Assembly: GCA_003601535.1 (NCBI GenBank)
Contig: PIXW01000189.1
Location: forward strand, 1 to 8,634
Source of the DNA: ANME-2 cluster archaeon
GTDB lineage: Archaea; Halobacteriota; Methanosarcinia; Methanosarcinales; Methanogasteraceae
Length of the DNA: 8,634 nt
Reading direction: 5' to 3'
The notes under the pieces are model-generated. The model saw nothing but the letters and a program-made list of their open reading frames with translations. It was not told the origin of the DNA and made no database searches. The position numbers and the translations under genes were made by a program. Below are positions 1 through 6,078 of the stretch, one piece after another; within the stretch, counting starts at the first letter, position 1; every line of letters begins with the position of its first letter.

Positions 1-351
1 ATGAAATATAAACCGATTGACATAAAAGAGATGATGGCGCTTCCGCGGAAAGCGTTCATCGACCGGAATCTCGCCTGGATAAAACATTTCAACAATGGCG
101 AATTGATCACAGTTGATGATCCCGCGGACTGTCCCCTCAACCTATGGGTGTGGCACAATCGGGCGAAGTGTCACAAACAATATGTAGCGACAATAGCGGT
201 GTGCCCATTATGCGGGAACCCCATGTGCCCGGATTGCAACAACCACTGCGTTGAGCAACTTTCACGAGTGACAGGGTATTATCAGCCAGTATCGGGCTGG
301 AACGCTGCCAAGCAACAAGAATTTAAGGACAGGCAGCGGCACCAGATATGA
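1..351 (+). CDS. Small NrdD-tail protein (zinc plus glycyl-radical motif of anaerobic ribonucleotide reductase)
   Basis: This 116-aa protein has no large catalytic barrel. Residues 68-83 carry a Cys cluster (CPLCG, CPDC, then C83) that looks like the zinc site near the C-terminus of class III ribonucleotide reductase NrdD. It is followed directly by RVTGYYQPVSGWN (89-101) and EFKDR (107-111), which match the glycyl-radical loop and tail of NrdD; Gly92 is the position that would hold the radical. Full NrdD is roughly 600-750 aa, so only the tail is present. The N-terminal 65 residues, with a WVWHNRAKCH stretch at 49-58, are not recognised. It may be a stand-alone glycyl-radical or zinc accessory protein; a catalytic role by itself is not possible. 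The gene begins at the first base of the window, so its promoter, ribosome site and true start cannot be judged. It converges on the RHH-like gene at 506-658. Confidence 0.8.
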   Translation: MKYKPIDIKEMMALPRKAFIDRNLAWIKHFNNGELITVDDPADCPLNLWVWHNRAKCHKQYVATIAVCPLCGNPMCPDCNNHCVEQLSRVTGYYQPVSGWNAAKQQEFKDRQRHQI

Positions 352-428
352 AGATACGCAGCGCGTGAGAGAGAGTAGGTTTATGTAGAATGTGGTGTAT
401 ATGATATCTGCACTTTGGACACACGTAC

Positions 429-497
429 GATGCCGAGAGACGGTTGGCACGAGAGTGTAAATCTCCGGCATCACCCCTTCGGGGGTTACCTGTTTTT
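429..497 (+). other. Structured RNA segment downstream of the NrdD-tail gene
   Basis: The arms GATGCC (429-434) and GGCATC (467-472) are exact complements and extend inward as GAGA (435-438) against TCTC (462-465), with C466 bulged. Inside sits a small stem, GCAC/GTGT, around a GAGA loop (about 446-457). Immediately after comes the UUCG hairpin and T-run described as a terminator. This may be the folded 3' UTR of the gene at 1-351 or a short independent RNA. No known RNA family was recognised and no dedicated promoter was found. Bases 352-428 show nothing else. Confidence 0.35.
473..497 (+). terminator. UUCG hairpin plus T-run, + strand
   Basis: ACCCC (473-477), loop TTCG (478-481) and GGGGT (482-486) form a 5-bp stem closed by the very stable C(UUCG)G tetraloop. 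A TGTTTTTA run follows at 491-498. On the - strand the hairpin exists but has no following U-run, so it fits termination of the rightward transcript from the gene at 1-351 better than of the leftward one. Confidence 0.6.
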
Positions 498-505
498 ATG
501 GGGGC

Positions 506-658
506 TCATTGTGACGCCTGTTGCGAATCTCCCTGTTCCTTCGATTTAATCACGGCATCGATCGCATCGTTCACAAAATCACGTATGTCCTCTCTCTTCA
601 TTACCCCTGAGTCTATGATCTTCTGATACGTTCCTTCTCGGATGTATACCTGTGGCAT
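506..658 (-). CDS. 50-aa ribbon-helix-helix-like (CopG/Arc type) protein, left copy
   Basis: The reading frame encodes MPQVYIREGTYQKIID..., 50 aa. An N-terminal beta-strand pattern (residues 2-8) is followed by two predicted helices around residues 9-17 and 23-38, with the RHH-like pattern RxDIxxFVxxAI in the second. It aligns without gaps to the first 38 residues of the 51-aa protein at 8263-8418 with 12 identities (M1, P2, Q3, Y5, Y11, I14, G18, R22, D24, F28, A32, I33) and many conservative changes. RHH proteins are dimeric DNA-binding repressors or antitoxins; no toxin partner is adjacent. The start is supported by AGGAG at 670-674, though the 11-base spacing is long, and by a TATA box with an inverted repeat upstream. 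The C-terminal 12 residues are polar and probably disordered. It is likely autoregulated through the palindrome at 686-700. Confidence 0.72.
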   Translation of the reverse strand: MPQVYIREGTYQKIIDSGVMKREDIRDFVNDAIDAVIKSKEQGDSQQASQ

Positions 659-669
659 GTGTTATCATT

Positions 670-727
670 CTCCTGTGTCAGTGTCAGTGATGGTATCACT
701 GTTAGATGCGCAACACATTTAAACTTT
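670..727 (-). promoter_or_regulatory. Promoter and palindromic operator of the left RHH-like gene
   Basis: Reading the - strand, AAAG then TTTAAATG (723-716) is a TATA-like box. About 15 bases downstream, at the expected start of transcription, is a perfect inverted repeat AGTGAT-n3-ATCACT (686-700). Next to it lie two tandem GTGTCA hexamers (675-686, + strand reading), and AGGAG (670-674) is the ribosome site. The palindrome sits where a bound repressor would block initiation. Confidence 0.55.
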
Positions 728-745
728 ACCCCATAATCAGAGTTT

Positions 746-1654
746 TCAGACGTTGTACAGATGTTTCGTCCGATTGTAGAAATCGACTGTGCCGTCCTTC
801 CCAATATCGTCGTCAATGATCCTTGCGAAGTAAATCATTCCCGCGAAATAGAACTTGCCCTCACAGAAGTGCCTGCCGACGTACATCTCTCTCCGGTACG
901 GTTTCACGCGCGAGATCAATGTATCTCCGCTACGCGCCATGTAGTATTTATCAGGGTCTCCATCGAGCTGTAAGAAACCATGCGTGTCTACACCCTTCGA
1001 GTCCGTGTATATCTTGTCCGGGTTGAACACAAATGCCGTGAAGTGGTCTTTTGAGTCGGTGACCCCCTGCAAGGTCTTGTAGTAGTTGAGGTCCCTGCCA
1101 TCGCCCACGTCGAACTGTATCTGCTCATACTGATACGGAGGCTTCGTCTGCTTGATCATATATCTCCAGCCAATCCTGTCTCCCCAGTGACCCTTTGATA
1201 ACAGGAACTGCTGGAGGTTGAATACGTCGCGACGGAACCAACACAGGAATGTTTTTGGACCGGTGATGTCCAGCTTCGGGTCGTCCTCCCAGATACCGTA
1301 CTGCCCGCCATCGCCATCGAAATACCGTGTGTCCATCACGAAGTCGGTTGGCGTGGGTGTTGGTGGCACTGGTCCCGGTGTACTTCCAGTTGTTGCGAAA
1401 GTCTGAACATCGGTTTTTTCACAACCATCGCATCTGAGTGTATAGTGGTAGGTTGTACCTGGTGTGAGGTCTTCCCAATTGAATCGGTGGCTCCTCCTCT
1501 TACGGGGATCGCTCATAATCCCCCAATCATTGAGTGGCTTCGATAAATCGTCAGTGATGAGGCATTCGACGATACAGCGATCGTTCGTCCGGCACCTTAC
1601 CTGCGCGCTGTTATCATCCACTTTCCTAACTTCAACTCTGCTAATTATAGTCAT
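746..1654 (-). CDS. FN3-like plus LamG/concanavalin A-like domain protein
   Basis: This is a 302-aa protein. Residues 1-90 look like a fibronectin type III fold (repeated strand pattern, with LTPGTTYHYTL at 63-73, a typical FN3 E-F region). A Pro/Thr/Ser linker (91-104) leads to a LamG-like jelly-roll domain (about 108-300), which is paralogous to that of the gene at 3116-4021. In the core, 34 of 40 residues are identical (163-202 here). LamG domains usually bind carbohydrate or act as adhesion modules. Unlike its paralogue it has no signal peptide and no dockerin, so its site of action is unclear. The start at 1654 is favoured because a TATA box lies only about 35-42 bases upstream, leaving a short leader, and because GGTGAT, which can pair with the 3' end of archaeal 16S rRNA, lies just before the ATG. 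No terminator is seen between it and the RHH-like gene, so read-through is possible. Confidence 0.72.
   Translation of the reverse strand: MTIISRVEVRKVDDNSAQVRCRTNDRCIVECLITDDLSKPLNDWGIMSDPRKRRSHRFNWEDLTPGTTYHYTLRCDGCEKTDVQTFATTGSTPGPVPPTPTPTDFVMDTRYFDGDGGQYGIWEDDPKLDITGPKTFLCWFRRDVFNLQQFLLSKGHWGDRIGWRYMIKQTKPPYQYEQIQFDVGDGRDLNYYKTLQGVTDSKDHFTAFVFNPDKIYTDSKGVDTHGFLQLDGDPDKYYMARSGDTLISRVKPYRREMYVGRHFCEGKFYFAGMIYFARIIDDDIGKDGTVDFYNRTKHLYNV
1055..1140. repeat. Near-identical DNA block shared with 3437-3522
   Basis: Aligned base by base, 81 of 86 positions agree between 1055-1140 and 3437-3522. The block encodes the core of the LamG-like domain (IKQTKxPYQYEQIQFDVGDG and onward) in both paralogues. 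Many synonymous positions are conserved too, unlike the flanks. Confidence 0.9.
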
Positions 1655-1657
1655 GTT

Positions 1658-1700
1658 ATCACCAATGGTATTGTTGGTGATGTCGATCTATTAAAAGTTA
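1658..1700 (-). promoter_or_regulatory. Promoter and inverted repeat of the FN3-LamG gene
   Basis: On the - strand TTTTAATA (1696-1689) is a TATA-like box. From 1658 to 1681 there is a perfect inverted repeat, ATCACCAA-n8-TTGGTGAT, covering the expected transcription start. Its GGTGAT arm lies four bases before the ATG and may also be the Shine-Dalgarno sequence, so the element could act on transcription, translation or both. Confidence 0.55.
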
Positions 1701-1703
1701 CGG

Positions 1704-1731
1704 AAAAAAAGAGAGTGAGCCCGAAGGCTCA
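1704..1731 (-). terminator. UUCG hairpin plus U-run after the beta-helix gene
   Basis: On the - strand TGAGCC (1731-1726), loop TTCG (1725-1722) and GGCTCA (1721-1716) form a 6-bp stem with a C(UUCG)G loop. It is followed by CTCTC and seven Ts (1710-1704). It starts 12 bases after the stop codon of the gene ending at 1743 and separates that unit from the next promoter. Confidence 0.75.
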
Positions 1732-1742
1732 TCGCTGTCTAT

Positions 1743-2945
1743 CTATTCTGGTTCGTTTGGTACAGAGGTGTCGTCGCATTCACAGCCATCCGGGTCTGAT
1801 ATCCATGTGTTGGTTGATGCCCCATCAGCATGTTCCTTCACATCCTCGCCGTTGTCGTGAGCATCGTTGGTGTCGAATACCACGTTGTTTGTGTACATGA
1901 TTTTCATGCCGTAGTTATCGTTGTCGGCAAACTCATTGCAACCAACGTAACCATCATCACAATAGTTCATGTACAGACCGGATCTTCCACCATTCAGTCC
2001 AGCACCGCATTCAATGTCCATGTCGGTGCATTGATCAAGGCATATTGCGTTCTTACCAGCTCCATCTGCAACCACATTGTACATGCTTACACCGGTAACT
2101 GATGATAGATCAATACCGCTCTTATCACTGTTGAGAACGAGCACATGTTCCATATCAACGTCCACAGAATCATCTATCTCGATGCCACGCTTTCCGGAAT
2201 CAACTATTGTGCAGTCGTGTATGTATACACCATCGCAGCCAGATGCGGTTATCCCTTCTTTGTCGCTATCACTTATCTGGACATCTTCGATTGTCACATC
2301 TGTTGCATCAATGAGTTTGATACCGTTATCATTGTTGTATATGACCAGATTGATGAGTTGTGTCCCATCTGCGCCAATAACTTCAATGCTGGCTGCGTCA
2401 CTCTTAGACGCTCCGGTGAGACCCATCGGGTTGTCAAAACACGAATACTCCCAATATGTAACATTCTTGTTTCTTGGGTAAAAGTTCCATTGTGGCAACC
2501 AGTAGTTGTAGTACGTGGTATATACCCCAGATGACTCCTCTTCCGTCTGGATATTCATGATGGTCACATCATCTGACTCAACCGTGAATATGCTATGCCG
2601 TGGGTTCAATGCCGACACAGTGACCGATCCATCGTTCTCATAGGTATAATTATGTGATGAGACGTATCGCCACCAGAATATCCAGTACCTGGTATATTCA
2701 TCGACGTTTTCACTGTAATACTCATCGACACCTTTTGATATGATCGCAACGCTCTTGTTAACGATCACATTCTCTGTGTAGTTACCATCATTCAGTATGA
2801 TGGTATCCCCGTCATCTGCTCCATTGATTGCTGCCTGGATACTATCTCCAGGATTCACATAGTACCTCGCTGCTGTCGCGCTTCCAACGAATATCATACT
2901 GACCGCGACGATCAGTATGAACATTGCTATAGGTTTCGAGTTCAT
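1743..2945 (-). CDS. Secreted parallel beta-helix (NosD/CASH-like) surface protein
   Basis: This is a 400-aa protein. Residues 1-25 form a signal peptide (Lys4, a hydrophobic run, and an ATA-type cleavage site before ARYYV). The mature start, RYYVNPGDSIQAAINGADDGDTI, is a classic entry to a right-handed parallel beta-helix of the NosD/CASH type found in archaeal surface proteins. The rest (to about residue 375) shows regular strand-turn repeats rich in Asp and Asn, such as DVTIEDVQISDS and SGIDLSSVTGVSMYN. An aromatic-rich insertion (about 75-100 and 150-175) interrupts the first coils. The tail is acidic with a CEC pair and has no dockerin, PGF-type or transmembrane anchor. Such proteins bind or cut polysaccharide or form surface structure; no catalytic residues can be assigned. 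The ATG at 2945 is chosen over an upstream GTG at 2990 because GGAGG lies 10 bases before it and it opens directly into the signal peptide. It has its own promoter and terminator. Confidence 0.8.
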   Translation of the reverse strand: MNSKPIAMFILIVAVSMIFVGSATAARYYVNPGDSIQAAINGADDGDTIILNDGNYTENVIVNKSVAIISKGVDEYYSENVDEYTRYWIFWWRYVSSHNYTYENDGSVTVSALNPRHSIFTVESDDVTIMNIQTEEESSGVYTTYYNYWLPQWNFYPRNKNVTYWEYSCFDNPMGLTGASKSDAASIEVIGADGTQLINLVIYNNDNGIKLIDATDVTIEDVQISDSDKEGITASGCDGVYIHDCTIVDSGKRGIEIDDSVDVDMEHVLVLNSDKSGIDLSSVTGVSMYNVVADGAGKNAICLDQCTDMDIECGAGLNGGRSGLYMNYCDDGYVGCNEFADNDNYGMKIMYTNNVVFDTNDAHDNGEDVKEHADGASTNTWISDPDGCECDDTSVPNEPE

Positions 2946-3005
2946 TCGTTTCAGTCCTCCTATTTGTTGTTCTGTTGTTGTTTGTGACACCTGTGTCGCG
3001 TGGAC

Positions 3006-3052
3006 ATGGTGTCACCATCATTGATGGTGATGAGGTTATATATAAACCTTTC
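3006..3052 (-). promoter_or_regulatory. Promoter and overlapping palindromes of the beta-helix gene
   Basis: The - strand reads GAAAGG then TTTATATA (3052-3039), a strong BRE/TATA pair whose 14 bases are identical to those of the operon promoter at 8496-8483. About nine bases downstream lies the perfect palindrome TCACCATCATTGATGGTGA (3012-3030), with 9-bp arms and a 1-base centre. It overlaps a second palindrome, ATGGTG-T-CACCAT (3006-3018), giving three alternating half-sites. The remaining leader to the start at 2945 is about 70 bases and contains a GACAC-CT-GTGTC inverted repeat (2986-2997). Confidence 0.65.
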
Positions 3053-3062
3053 GTCGTCGTTG

Positions 3063-3114
3063 AGAAAAGAAACAGAAAACAGAAAAAAAGAAAAACGACC
3101 CCCTTATAGGGTCG
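3063..3114 (-). terminator. Operon terminator: hairpin plus long U-rich tract
   Basis: On the - strand CGACCC (3114-3109), a 7-base loop and GGGTCG (3101-3096) form a 6-bp stem starting just after the stop codon of the dockerin-LamG gene. It is followed by TTTTTCTTTTTTTC and more U-rich sequence down to about 3063. This closes the six-gene operon. Confidence 0.8.
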
Positions 3115-3115
3115 G

Positions 3116-4021
3116 TTATGCTGTTGTCGGGGGGTACTGGTCTTTGGTATCTTCGTAGTACTCGATTCCACCGTCTATGCCTATATCAATATCAAGCATT
3201 TCGATGTTAGCCATCGCGCCTGTGAAGAAGAACTTCCCATCGCAGAAGTGTCTGCCGATGTACATCTCTTTCCCATACGGCTTCACCTCACTGATCGCAG
3301 GCTTCTTTTTGTTGCTGCGTGCCATGTAGTAATCAGCCTTCCCATCGAGGATGAGTGCGCCATGTGTCGGTGTGCCTTTTGAGTCCACGTATATCTTGTT
3401 TGCGTTGAAGACAACGACGATGCAGTGCCATTTGCTGTCGGTGATCCCCTGCAAGGTCTTGTAGTAGTTGAGATTCTTGCCATCGCCCACGTCAAACTGT
3501 ATCTGCTCATACTGATACGGAGACTTTGTCTGCTTGACCATAAGTCTCCATCCGAGCTTCTTTTTCCAGTTCCCGTTTGAGATGAAGAACTGTTCTTTGT
3601 TGAACACGTCGCGCCTGAACCACATCCGGATTGTGAACTCGTCTTCGATATCGTACTCCGGCTTGTGTGGGTATTGGCAACAACCTTTACCGGTTCCATC
3701 AAACTCTTGTACATCGAACGGGGATTTCCATACTATGTGGTCCGTCTCGTCGTCTGGCGTGGGTGTCAACGTTGGCGTCGGTGCAGCAGTGGTGGCTACC
3801 TTGTTTATTATAAGCGCATCCACTGACGTTACTCTGCCATCACGGTCCATGTCCGCGGTTGACGTATCCGGCTCACGGCTTCCAGCCGACATCTGTAAAG
3901 CCATGATTGCATCTGATATGGTGATATGTCCATCACCATTCACATCTCCTATACCAACCAGTGCAGTCACTGGTAATGCGATTAACAATATAATCGCAAC
4001 TGTTTTTAATATTGTTTTCAT
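3116..4021 (-). CDS. Secreted dockerin plus LamG-like protein
   Basis: This is a 301-aa protein from the ATG at 4021. Residues 1-21 are a signal peptide. A complete type I dockerin follows, with calcium loops DVNGDGHITISD (26-37) and DMDRDGRVTSVD (57-68), each followed by a short helix. A Thr/Pro linker (78-93) leads to a LamG/concanavalin A-like domain (about 98-296) paralogous to that at 746-1654. Dockerins bind cohesin modules in a calcium-dependent way; LamG domains often bind glycans. The product is probably a cell-surface or extracellular carbohydrate-binding component. The ATG overlaps the stop of the upstream beta-helix gene as ATGA, so translational coupling is likely. A TTG codon nine bases upstream (4030) is possible but would add three residues before the signal peptide. 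No good ribosome site precedes either start. It is the last gene of the operon. Confidence 0.85.
   Translation of the reverse strand: MKTILKTVAIILLIALPVTALVGIGDVNGDGHITISDAIMALQMSAGSREPDTSTADMDRDGRVTSVDALIINKVATTAAPTPTLTPTPDDETDHIVWKSPFDVQEFDGTGKGCCQYPHKPEYDIEDEFTIRMWFRRDVFNKEQFFISNGNWKKKLGWRLMVKQTKSPYQYEQIQFDVGDGKNLNYYKTLQGITDSKWHCIVVVFNANKIYVDSKGTPTHGALILDGKADYYMARSNKKKPAISEVKPYGKEMYIGRHFCDGKFFFTGAMANIEMLDIDIGIDGGIEYYEDTKDQYPPTTA
3437..3522. repeat. Near-identical DNA block shared with 1055-1140
   Basis: This is the partner of the block at 1055-1140, with 5 mismatches over 86 bases in the same orientation and the same reading frame of the LamG-like domain. Confidence 0.9.
3918..3939. repeat. 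Operator-like inverted repeat inside the dockerin coding sequence
   Basis: ATGGTGAT-n6-ATCACCAT occurs here with exactly the same 8-bp arms and 6-base spacer as the operon operator at 8440-8461. It lies about 80 bases inside the dockerin-LamG gene and encodes the first calcium loop (NGDGHITI). Gly-Asp and Ile-Thr codons can produce these hexamers by chance, so a regulatory role is only a possibility. Confidence 0.4.
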
Positions 4022-5919
4022 ATAAACCAACTCATGATCGATTCAATTATATACGACACCAATAGACCAAGTTCATTGGCGTTCACACACCCGTCTCCGT
4101 TGGCATCGACATCAGAAACAACGCAACCCCTGTCTGTCAATGTGTATTCTACCCCATGCTTCACCATGTGATTTTCATAAGAGTTGCTGATGGCACCGTA
4201 TTTAGCTTTCCCTGCTGACCCGACATCGTTTTCCACGAATCTGTTGTACCATGATCCGATCAACAATATCCCATACTTTTCACTGCCAACAATGGTGTTG
4301 TGATCGACATCGTTGTGGTGCGCGTGGAAAAGTTTTATGCCTTCACGCGAACACACCCTGATGTCATTATTTTTCACCAAACAGTGAGTCACGTCACCAT
4401 ACATGCTTTCAACGATGTTATACTCCGAGTATATCTCGAACTCATTGTAAGAAACATCAATTGCCTCTATAAACTTCTGTGGTTCATCAGACGTCCCGAT
4501 CAACGCGATCGCAGTAGTTGTGTTAACGAGCCGGTTTCCAATGATGGTGACGCCATCAGATTTGTGAGACACGAAAATACCCGAACCATTGGTCACAAGG
4601 TTATCGCTGATTGTCAAATTTTCGCAGGCGAAAACGGCAATAGCGTTTCTCATGTTATCCTTAGCGATGTTCTGATCTATTCCCAGATCGTGACACCATT
4701 TAAACACCTTTATGCCGTGCCCTACATTGTTCGACAGGGTGTTAAGTGATACATCGCAATCATGACACCGGTCAAAGACCATGATTCCATGCCTTCCAGA
4801 TGCATTAACGATGTTTGATAACAGGTCACAATTCACCGATCCGTTTTCCAGCAGTATGCCAGTATCGAATGGCTCATCGATCACATTGCCCCTGACAATA
4901 ACACCACTGCTGTGCTGGATGTTGATTCCCTGGAATCCTCCGACTATCGTGTTGTCGTATATTTTAACGTCTGTGCAATCGATGGTTGTGATGCCGTGCG
5001 TCTGACGGCTTGCACTAGCATATCCTATATGTTCTATGCGGCAGTGCTGTACAATTCCACTTCCACCGATGAACTTGATCTCGCCCCTAGGCGATGTTGG
5101 ATCCATCATGAACGTATCGGCAACCGGGTCCCATGAAGACACTCTCACTGCGTCCATCACCAGCTCGCCATAAACGATTATCCGGCTCGGACTGCTGCCA
5201 CAATTCGCTAACTTCAACCACAGGTAAGTGGTCGGCTTCGGGTTTTTGATTACCAACCGCATACCAGGTTCCACGCTTATAGTGGTCTTCAAAATCCATA
5301 CATCGGGTGATTCCCTGTACAACAGGGTCATCCCGTTGTCTTGAATCTTGTAGAAGATATCATTCAGGGTAACCTCCTCGGTCGACCCGTTTCGGAACAA
5401 GTGCAAGACGTTGTTGTCTGTGTCATATACAACATCGAAATCCTTATTCTTCGACTCTTCGATCTCCTTCTTGGTATCTGTGCCTACATAGATCGTGTTT
5501 ACGGGCGATACCTTCCGGTTCCTGTAATCAACAGCAGCCTTATAGAAGAACTCGATTCTCCGATCTATTGCAGTAGGCGTGACCCCTTTCTCTTCAAGCG
5601 AATCGAGATACTCCTTACAGTCAATCGCAAACACGGCAAGATCGTCATCGATATCATTCACAGGAGCGTCACGATTGTCTCGCATATATGTGTCCAGCAC
5701 CGACAGCATCGTTACCAGTCTGGCTTCGTCGCCTACCTGCGCTTCAAATGATTGGTACCCAACCTTCAGCGTATCGATGATCTTGGTACCCTTCTCGATA
5801 GCGATCTCTGGTGTCACCGCGTAACTTTCGGCGTGTCCGGTTGCCATGAATATCAGCGTCACGACCATCCCAATGACCATCGCCAGGAGGACGAGTCGGG
5901 TCACTGTTCGCTGGGTCAT
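4018..5919 (-). CDS. Secreted parallel beta-helix protein with a C-terminal dockerin-like EF loop
   Basis: This is a 633-aa protein. Residues 1-31 form a signal peptide or membrane anchor (hydrophobic 9-27, then ATGHAES). About 35-140 is a helical, charged domain of unknown type. About 160-270 is beta-rich and includes a segment like the cap of a beta-helix. About 280-590 shows regular PbH1-type coils (DVKIYDNTIVGG, LTISDNLVTN, GVTIIGNRLVN). At the end is one dockerin-type half, DANGDGCVNANE (605-616), plus a helix; a second half is absent. Beta-helix enzymes include alginate C5-epimerases and polysaccharide lyases, which would fit the neighbouring uronic acid dehydrogenase and polymerase, but the DPHD motif of AlgG-type epimerases is not present, so activity is unproven. 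GAGGAGGGG lies directly before the ATG, which overlaps the 53-aa gene's stop (ATGA). Confidence 0.8.
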   Translation of the reverse strand: MTQRTVTRLVLLAMVIGMVVTLIFMATGHAESYAVTPEIAIEKGTKIIDTLKVGYQSFEAQVGDEARLVTMLSVLDTYMRDNRDAPVNDIDDDLAVFAIDCKEYLDSLEEKGVTPTAIDRRIEFFYKAAVDYRNRKVSPVNTIYVGTDTKKEIEESKNKDFDVVYDTDNNVLHLFRNGSTEEVTLNDIFYKIQDNGMTLLYRESPDVWILKTTISVEPGMRLVIKNPKPTTYLWLKLANCGSSPSRIIVYGELVMDAVRVSSWDPVADTFMMDPTSPRGEIKFIGGSGIVQHCRIEHIGYASASRQTHGITTIDCTDVKIYDNTIVGGFQGINIQHSSGVIVRGNVIDEPFDTGILLENGSVNCDLLSNIVNASGRHGIMVFDRCHDCDVSLNTLSNNVGHGIKVFKWCHDLGIDQNIAKDNMRNAIAVFACENLTISDNLVTNGSGIFVSHKSDGVTIIGNRLVNTTTAIALIGTSDEPQKFIEAIDVSYNEFEIYSEYNIVESMYGDVTHCLVKNNDIRVCSREGIKLFHAHHNDVDHNTIVGSEKYGILLIGSWYNRFVENDVGSAGKAKYGAISNSYENHMVKHGVEYTLTDRGCVVSDVDANGDGCVNANELGLLVSYIIESIMSWFI

Positions 5920-6077
5920 AACCCCTCCTCATTGATCAGGGTCTGCGCCATGTCTACAATGTACGCACACTCATCGTAGACGACCCTGTTATTCGCCAGA
6001 CCAGCGTGTAGCGCCTCTCTCTTTATTGTTTCTGCTGCGAGAATAATATCTCGCATAATGTCGGTTTTTCTGCACAT
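5916..6077 (-). CDS. 53-aa conserved-position small protein, function unknown
   Basis: The reading frame starts MCRKTDIMRDIILAAETIKR and ends INEEGL. It is predicted to be mostly helical and charged, with Cys2 and Cys37, and has no signal peptide or membrane segment. It begins one base after the glycosyltransferase stop (TAA-G-ATG), and its stop overlaps the ATG of the beta-helix gene. Its own 3' end, AATGAGGAGGGG, supplies the ribosome site of that next gene. The compact packing argues that it is translated. It may be a small partner of the membrane synthase or simply a coupling ORF. No family was recognised. Confidence 0.6.
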   Translation of the reverse strand: MCRKTDIMRDIILAAETIKREALHAGLANNRVVYDECAYIVDMAQTLINEEGL

Positions 6078-6078
6078 C

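Noticed and set aside
420..490. A possible tRNA or tRNA fragment (integration site)
   Set aside because: The hairpins do not give a cloverleaf; no T-arm GGTTCGAATCC-like motif or CCA-adjacent acceptor stem is present.
613..816. A 67-residue - strand open frame overlapping the left promoter
   Set aside because: It covers the promoter and operator and overlaps both the FN3-LamG gene and the better-supported RHH-like gene in another frame, and it lacks recognisable features.
2077..2481. A 134-residue + strand open frame antisense to the first beta-helix gene
   Set aside because: It is a complement of the repetitive beta-helix codons, with no promoter, ribosome site or family resemblance.
3283..3714. 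A 143-residue - strand open frame in the dockerin-LamG gene
   Set aside because: Its composition is Ser/Thr/Arg-rich and low in complexity, as expected of an out-of-frame shadow; the dockerin-LamG frame has clear domains.
4543..4559. TGATGG-n5-CCATCA inverted repeat inside the large beta-helix gene
   Set aside because: It falls in SDGVTI codons that recur in beta-helix coils, has shorter arms than the promoter sites and is not near a TATA box.
4018..5919. Assigning the beta-helix protein as an AlgG-type C5-epimerase
   Set aside because: The fold and gene context fit, but the DPHD catalytic motif was not found in the coils, so only a beta-helix protein is called.
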